This document shows positions 12,811 to 16,574 of a DNA stretch of 16,574 nucleotides, piece after piece. Both the position numbers and the translations under genes were made by a program. The first letter of the stretch is position 1. Every line of letters starts with the position of its first letter. This stretch comes from Pseudomonadota bacterium (GTDB lineage: Bacteria; Desulfobacterota; Desulfovibrionia; Desulfovibrionales; Desulfovibrionaceae): positions 1 through 16,574 of the forward strand of contig JAEXTU010000111.1 in NCBI GenBank assembly GCA_023453335.1, given 5' to 3'. The notes under the pieces were generated by a model. The model had not been told where the DNA came from and did no database searches. It saw only the letters and a program-made list of their open reading frames with translations.

Positions 12811-13533
12811 CTATTTTCGTTGCACGCCCTGCGGCGCGCCCTCGCCACCGGCCTGGGCCGGGGCGGTCTCGGTCTCGGGATCAAACGCGGGATTGATGAT
12901 CCCGCCGGACATGATGACCTTGAAGGCGTCCTCCACGCTCATGGAGAGCGGTATCACCTCGTCCTCGGGCACGGCCAGGTAGAAGCCCGAGGTGGGGTTG
13001 GGGGTGGTGGGCAGGAACACGTTCACCACCCGGCGGTCGGTGCGGTGCTGGATCTCGCCCCCGGCCACCCCGGTGACGAACCCGATGGAGTAGATGCCCT
13101 TGCGAGGATACTCCAGGAGCACCACCCTGCGGAAGTCCCTGGCCCCGTCCCCGAACACGGTCTCCATCAGCTGCTTGACCGCCTTGTAGAACGGCCCGGC
13201 AAAGGGGATGGCCAGGAGCAGCCGCTCCCACAGCCGCACCACCCAGCGGCCCAGGAAATTCCGGGCCAGGAACCCGGCCAGGAACAGGACCATGAGCACC
13301 ACCACCAGCCCCAGCCCGGGCACCGGGAAGGGCAGGTAGTTCTCCGGCCGGTAGGGTTCGGGCAGGAGCAGGATGACCTGGTCCACCTGGGTGACCACGA
13401 AGCGCAAAAAGAGCACCGTGGCCCCGATGGGGGCCAGCACCAGCACGCCGGCGGCCAGGTTGGTCTTGATGGCGGCCTTGAACTGGCCAGCCAGACCCTG
13501 GCGCTCTCCGGTGGGCTTGGCTGCGGGGCTCAT
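12811..13533 (-). CDS. DUF502 family inner-membrane protein
   Basis: This 240-aa protein matches the DUF502 family, membrane proteins of unknown function found in many bacteria and plants. Two hydrophobic segments lie near 26-47 and 72-91. They are followed by family landmarks: IPFAGPFYKAVKQLMETV at 109-126, FLPTTPNPTSGFYLAVPEDE at 173-192 and SVEDAFKVIMSGGI near 199-212. The last 25 residues are a low-complexity Glu/Ala/Gln/Gly tail. The ATG overlaps the panC stop by four bases (ATGA), with GAGG four bases ahead. The position between panC and metK says little about its role; shared transcription with two housekeeping genes suggests constant expression. Confidence 0.93.
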   Translation of the reverse strand: MSPAAKPTGERQGLAGQFKAAIKTNLAAGVLVLAPIGATVLFLRFVVTQVDQVILLLPEPYRPENYLPFPVPGLGLVVVLMVLFLAGFLARNFLGRWVVRLWERLLLAIPFAGPFYKAVKQLMETVFGDGARDFRRVVLLEYPRKGIYSIGFVTGVAGGEIQHRTDRRVVNVFLPTTPNPTSGFYLAVPEDEVIPLSMSVEDAFKVIMSGGIINPAFDPETETAPAQAGGEGAPQGVQRK

Positions 13534-14390
13534 GCCGCCTCGTCACCCGCCACAAGAATGTTGTCAATGAGCCTGGCCCGGCCCAGCCGCACGGCCACTG
13601 CGGCCAGGGTCTTATCGTCCGCCTTGGCCTGGGGCTGTATGGTGTCCCGGTCCACAAACTCCAGATAGTCCGGCTCGCCCAGGGGCAGATGCGCGGCCAG
13701 GTGGCCGGCCAGGGCCGAACGCAAAGCGGCCGGGTCGCGCTCGCCCGCGGCGAAGCGCTCCCGGACCAGAAGCAGGCCGGCCCGGATCTGCGGGGCCTGG
13801 GCTCGCTCCTCGGCGGTGAGATAGACGTTCCGTGAACTCATGGCAAGCCCGTCGGGCTCCCGCACGATGGGCCGGCCCACGATCCGCGTGGGCAGGAAGA
13901 GGTCACTGGCCATGCGCCGGATCAGGGCCAGCTGCTGCCAGTCCTTCTGCCCGAACACCGCCAGGGTGGGCGCGGCCAGGGCCAGGAGCTTGGCCACCAC
14001 CGTGGCCACGCCCTGGAAATGCACCGGCCGGCTCAGCCCGCAGAGGTGTTCGGCCAGGGAGGGCACCTGAACCACGGTGGCGTGGCCCGGGGCATACATA
14101 TCCCCGGGCTGGGGGGCGAAGAGCACGTCCACGGCCTTGCCCTCGGCCAGGCCCGCATCGCGGTCGAAGTCGCGGGGATAGGCGGCTAGGTCCTCGCCCG
14201 GCCCGAACTGGGTGGGGTTCACGAACAGGCTCACGTACACCCGGTCGGCGTGGCCGCGGGCATAGCCCATGAGCGAGAGATGCCCGGCGTGGAAATAACC
14301 CATGGTGGGCACCAGGGCGGTGGCCAGACCGGCGCAGCGGTCCTGCCAGCACTGCTCCTGGAATTCCCTGGGGTCGGTGACGATGCGCAC
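13530..14390 (-). CDS. panC: Pantothenate synthetase
   Basis: PanC joins pantoate and beta-alanine with ATP to make pantothenate, the precursor of coenzyme A, in the cytoplasm. The 286-aa product matches the usual 280-290. Motifs are VPTMGYFHAGHLSLM at 27-41 (with the H34-x2-H37 nucleotide site), NPTQF at 58-62, FGQKDWQQL at 146-154 and SSRNVYL at 185-191. The family normally has ALH where this has YFH, a small variation. The start is a GTG at 14390-14388 with GGAGG four bases ahead; no ATG lies at the right place and the longer upstream reading has no family match. It is the first gene of the panC-DUF502-metK set. No panB or panD is in view. Confidence 0.96.
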   Translation of the reverse strand: MRIVTDPREFQEQCWQDRCAGLATALVPTMGYFHAGHLSLMGYARGHADRVYVSLFVNPTQFGPGEDLAAYPRDFDRDAGLAEGKAVDVLFAPQPGDMYAPGHATVVQVPSLAEHLCGLSRPVHFQGVATVVAKLLALAAPTLAVFGQKDWQQLALIRRMASDLFLPTRIVGRPIVREPDGLAMSSRNVYLTAEERAQAPQIRAGLLLVRERFAAGERDPAALRSALAGHLAAHLPLGEPDYLEFVDRDTIQPQAKADDKTLAAVAVRLGRARLIDNILVAGDEAA

Positions 14391-14449
14391 GCAGCCTCCG
14401 GAACCTCGATACTGCCCGGGGGCCGTGGCTCGCGGGCATGGGACCCGAA

Positions 14450-14478
14450 TGCGTACACCATCGCCGGACGGGTGTCCA
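14450..14478 (-). promoter_or_regulatory. Candidate promoter for the panC operon
   Basis: On the minus strand TGGACA (14478-14473) is followed after 17 bases by TACGCA (14455-14450), about 60 bases before the panC GTG. The -35 matches five of six consensus bases; the -10 is poor. Confidence 0.25.
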
Positions 14479-14550
14479 CACGGCCGCCCGGGCCGGACGT
14501 TGCCCCGGACCGGGGTTTGGGCTAGGTTCGGCCCATCCGCAGGAGCACCC

Positions 14551-14802
14551 ATGCCGAAAGACACCCCCGCAACCACCCGCCGCATCCACCCGGTCCTGGC
14601 CCTGCTCCTGGGCGTGGCCGGCCTCGGGGTCATGGGCCTGGCCAGCGTCGAGTTCCTGAAGATGCTGGACGGGTTCGCCACCGACCCCTGGTCCGCCCTG
14701 CTGCCCCGGCTGGCCCTGGCCCTGGCCCTGTTCGGGGCGGGCTTCTGGGTCTTCGTGCGCGGCGCGGCCGCGTTCCTCAAGTCCTCTCCACCGGAAGGGT
14801 AG
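14551..14802 (+). CDS. Small two-helix membrane protein of unknown function
   Basis: The 83-aa product has a short basic N-terminus, then two hydrophobic helices (about 14-32 and 51-72) joined by a loop with acidic residues (EFLKMLDGFATDPW). It ends in a short polar tail. AGGAG at 14541-14545, five bases ahead, fixes the ATG. I do not recognise a family, and proteins this short and Ala/Leu-rich cannot be placed by eye. It is divergent from panC and followed by a 272-bp gap before mlaE, so it is probably a single-gene unit. The clear ribosome-binding site and well-formed helices favour a real gene. Confidence 0.7.
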   Translation: MPKDTPATTRRIHPVLALLLGVAGLGVMGLASVEFLKMLDGFATDPWSALLPRLALALALFGAGFWVFVRGAAAFLKSSPPEG

Positions 14803-14942
14803 ATTCCGTCGGCTCCCCAGCCCGCAGTGTGCGGCCACCGCAGACATCCTCCTCCGCCCCGGAGGGGAGGCCTGAAGGCGCCCGCTTTTCCCACCTCGGG
14901 GTCCGGTTCAGACGCCTGTGTTGCAAGCAATTCACAATGGGC

Positions 14943-14972
14943 TGGACATTCCTGTGCAGGGGGACATAAGAT
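14943..14972 (+). promoter_or_regulatory. Candidate promoter for the mla operon
   Basis: TGGACA (14943-14948) and TAAGAT (14967-14972) are separated by 18 bases, five and four matches to consensus, about 100 bases before mlaE. Within the leader, the GCCCG at 15024-15028 can pair with CGGGC at 15017-15021 or at 15039-15043. The earlier part of the gap (14803-14942) shows only a 5-bp stem at 14851-14865. Confidence 0.4.
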
Positions 14973-15074
14973 GTGCATGGTTTAATGGCGCGCGCACTAC
15001 GGCCCAGGCGGCGCGGCGGGCAAGCCCGTCTCCCCGTCCGGGCCGTGCTTTGGCGGGCTCCCAAGGCATCTCCC

Positions 15075-15881
15075 ATGAACGAGCACAACCCGGCGCTCAC
15101 CGTCCCCCTGGCCGCCCTGGGCCGCTCCTGTATCGCCTTCATCAACGAACTGGGCGGGCTGTGCATCTTCACGGCCCAAGGGCTCCTGCACATCTTCACC
15201 CCGCCCATCCAGTTCCGCAAGATCATTGGCCAGGTCTCCTTCATCGGGGTGAAGAGCCTGTTCGTCATCATCCTGGTGTCCCTGTTCACCGGCATGGTGC
15301 TCGGCCTGCAGGGCTACTACACCCTGGTCAAGTTCGGGTCCGAGGGCCTGCTCGGCGCGGCCGTGGCCCTGTCCCTGATCCGCGAGCTGGGGCCGGTGCT
15401 CACCGCCATCATGGTCATCGGCCGGGCCGGGTCCTCCATGGCCGCGGAGATCGGCATCATGCGCATCTCCGAGCAGATCGACGCCCTGGACACCATGGAC
15501 GTGAACCCGGTCCGCTACCTGGTGAGCCCCAAGCTGGCCGCGGCCTTTCTCTGCTTTCCCCTGCTCACCGCGCTCTACGACGTGGTGGGCATCCTGGGCG
15601 GCTACCTGACCGGCGTGGTCATGCTGGGCATCAACTCCGGCATCTACTTCGCGCGCATCGAGAGCTCGGTGGAGATGGTGGACGTGGCCGGGGGCTTCTA
15701 CAAGTCCTTTGCCTTCGCCCTGGTGGTGGCGGCCATCAGCTGCTACCAGGGGTATTTCACCCACACCCGGCCCGGCGGGTTCGGGGCCAAGGGCGTGAGC
15801 CTGGCCACCACCTCGGCGGTGGTGCTGTCCTGCGTGGCGGTGCTGGTGGTGGACTACGTGATGACCTCCTTCCTCCTGTAG
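15075..15881 (+). CDS. mlaE: MlaE-type permease of a phospholipid-trafficking ABC transporter
   Basis: MlaE is the inner-membrane permease of the MlaFEDB system, which moves phospholipids between inner and outer membranes to keep outer-membrane asymmetry. The 268-aa product matches the family (about 260). It has an N-terminal amphipathic region, then several membrane helices. The diagnostic segment reads ELGPVLTAIMVIGRAGSSMA near 104-123, followed by EIGIMRISEQIDALDTM near 125-141 and RYLVSPK near 147-153. The ATG at 15075 was chosen on family length; AAGG at 15063-15066 is a weak ribosome-binding site eight bases ahead. The stop is seven bases before the mlaF start. The substrate-binding MCE protein MlaD probably follows mlaF beyond the window. 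Confidence 0.95.
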   Translation: MNEHNPALTVPLAALGRSCIAFINELGGLCIFTAQGLLHIFTPPIQFRKIIGQVSFIGVKSLFVIILVSLFTGMVLGLQGYYTLVKFGSEGLLGAAVALSLIRELGPVLTAIMVIGRAGSSMAAEIGIMRISEQIDALDTMDVNPVRYLVSPKLAAAFLCFPLLTALYDVVGILGGYLTGVVMLGINSGIYFARIESSVEMVDVAGGFYKSFAFALVVAAISCYQGYFTHTRPGGFGAKGVSLATTSAVVLSCVAVLVVDYVMTSFLL

Positions 15882-15888
15882 GCCGGCC

Positions 15889-16574
15889 ATGGAAGCGACC
15901 GCCACCCTGCTTGCCCCCCCCGCGCCCCTCGCCCCCCCCTCTCCGACGGACGAGGCCGCGCCGCTCATCGAGTTCCGCAAGGTCTGCAAGGCGTTCGGGG
16001 ACAAGGTGGTGCTCGACGAGGTGGACCTCACCATCCACGAGGGGCACATCACCTCCATCATCGGCAAGAGCGGGGTGGGCAAGAGCGTGCTGCTCAAGCA
16101 CATCATCGGCCTGCTCAAGCCCGACCGCGGCGAAGTGCTGTTCCGGGGCCGCTCCCTGGCCGGCATGAACCGGGAGGAGCGCCGCGCGCTCAAGCGCGAG
16201 TTCGCCTACATGTTCCAGAACAACGCGCTCTTCGACTCGCTCACCATCTACGAGAACGTGGCACTGCCCCTCACCGAGCGCACCAAGCTGGGGGAGTCGG
16301 AGATCCACGAACTGGTCATGTCCAAACTCGCCGAACTGGAGATCGGCGACGTGGGCGACCGCTACCCCTCCCAGATCTCCGGGGGCATGCAGAAGCGGGT
16401 GGCCCTGGCCCGGGCGCTCATCACCGGGCCGCGCATCGTGCTCTTCGACGAGCCCACCACCGGCCTGGACCCCATCCGCAAGAACGCGGTGCTTTCCATG
16501 ATCGCCCACTACCAGAAAAAATTCGGGTTCACCGCGATCCTGGTCTCCCACGACATCCCGGACGTGTTCTACAT
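15889..16574 (+). CDS. mlaF: MlaF-type ATPase of the same transporter, cut by the window end
   Basis: This is the ABC ATPase that powers the MlaE permease from the cytoplasmic side. The first 228 codons are visible; the gene continues past the edge (family about 250-270 aa). Walker A is GKSGVGKS at 59-66, the Q-loop Gln is at 110 (YMFQNN), the signature SGGMQKR begins at 164, Walker B is VLFDEP at 184-189 and the H-loop His is at 221 (VSHD). All catalytic residues are present. The first 25 residues are an unusual Ala/Pro-rich tail before the usual start (LIEFRKVCKAFGDK). The ATG at 15889 is the only reasonable start. It follows the mlaE stop by seven bases with a poor ribosome-binding site, so translation is likely coupled. 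The tail contains two C8 tracts. Confidence 0.95.
   Translation, partial: MEATATLLAPPAPLAPPSPTDEAAPLIEFRKVCKAFGDKVVLDEVDLTIHEGHITSIIGKSGVGKSVLLKHIIGLLKPDRGEVLFRGRSLAGMNREERRALKREFAYMFQNNALFDSLTIYENVALPLTERTKLGESEIHELVMSKLAELEIGDVGDRYPSQISGGMQKRVALARALITGPRIVLFDEPTTGLDPIRKNAVLSMIAHYQKKFGFTAILVSHDIPDVFY
15914..15939 (+). repeat. Two C8 homopolymer tracts in the start of mlaF
   Basis: Runs of eight C at 15914-15921 and 15932-15939 encode part of the Ala/Pro tail. Loss or gain of one base in either tract would shift the frame ahead of the whole ATPase domain. Long C runs are known slippage sites in other bacteria; here their effect is unproven. Confidence 0.8.

Noticed and set aside
10326..12896. 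856-codon plus-strand open frame
   Set aside because: It runs antisense to the hydrolase and metK and crosses the small YkgJ-type gene in another frame. Composition is Gly/Gln/His/Val-rich with no domain; the opposite-strand genes have clear motifs and ribosome-binding sites.

Overview
This window reads as a chromosomal segment of a high-GC, Gram-negative anaerobe, most likely a sulfate-reducing Desulfovibrio-type deltaproteobacterium (Desulfovibrionaceae). That placement is inference. It rests on a 62-residue ferredoxin that closely resembles the Desulfovibrio africanus ferredoxin III type (seven Cys, Asp in the first cluster motif), on the outer-membrane lipid transport genes mlaE/mlaF, and on small conserved-looking proteins of a kind I associate with this family. 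Most genes have clear Shine-Dalgarno sites and very high GC. The long opposite-strand reading frames are a side effect of that GC content.

Layout. (1) 61-1128, minus: cobT, the lower-ligand activation step of cobamide synthesis, divergent from the next operon. (2) 1264-3965, plus: a protein quality-control operon of Hsp20, the membrane protease HtpX and a two-PDZ periplasmic HtrA/Deg protease. (3) 4177-4365: a monocistronic 7Fe-type ferredoxin with a structured leader and a strong terminator hairpin. (4) 4559-7481: a tight five-gene operon with no recognisable enzyme: a YkgJ-type Cys-cluster protein with a Lys/Ala/Pro tail, a 120-aa unknown, a five-TPR protein, a HEAT-like protein and an 86-aa unknown. 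This is the best candidate here for an undescribed functional module. (5) 7482-9239: a compositionally distinct patch (about 45-50% GC where counted) with a 392-bp non-coding stretch, a lipoprotein of unknown function and a secreted protein made of four 4-Cys repeats. It looks like accessory DNA.

(6) 9240-11003, minus: a metallo-beta-lactamase-fold hydrolase overlapping azlC and azlD, a branched-chain amino-acid exporter pair. (7) 11201-11566, plus: a second, minimal YkgJ-type protein that shares a bidirectional terminator with metK. (8) 11613-14390, minus: panC, a DUF502 membrane protein and metK, with panC and DUF502 overlapping by 4 bp and metK 25 bp further on. (9) 14551-14802, plus: a small two-helix membrane protein. 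(10) 15075 to the window end: mlaE and mlaF (the latter cut by the edge), permease and ATPase of a lipid-trafficking ABC transporter. Two C8 tracts lie in the first codons of mlaF.

I saw no tRNA, rRNA, CRISPR array, transposase or integrase. Starts were set by ribosome-binding site and family length. All family assignments are from reading the translated sequence, without database searches.
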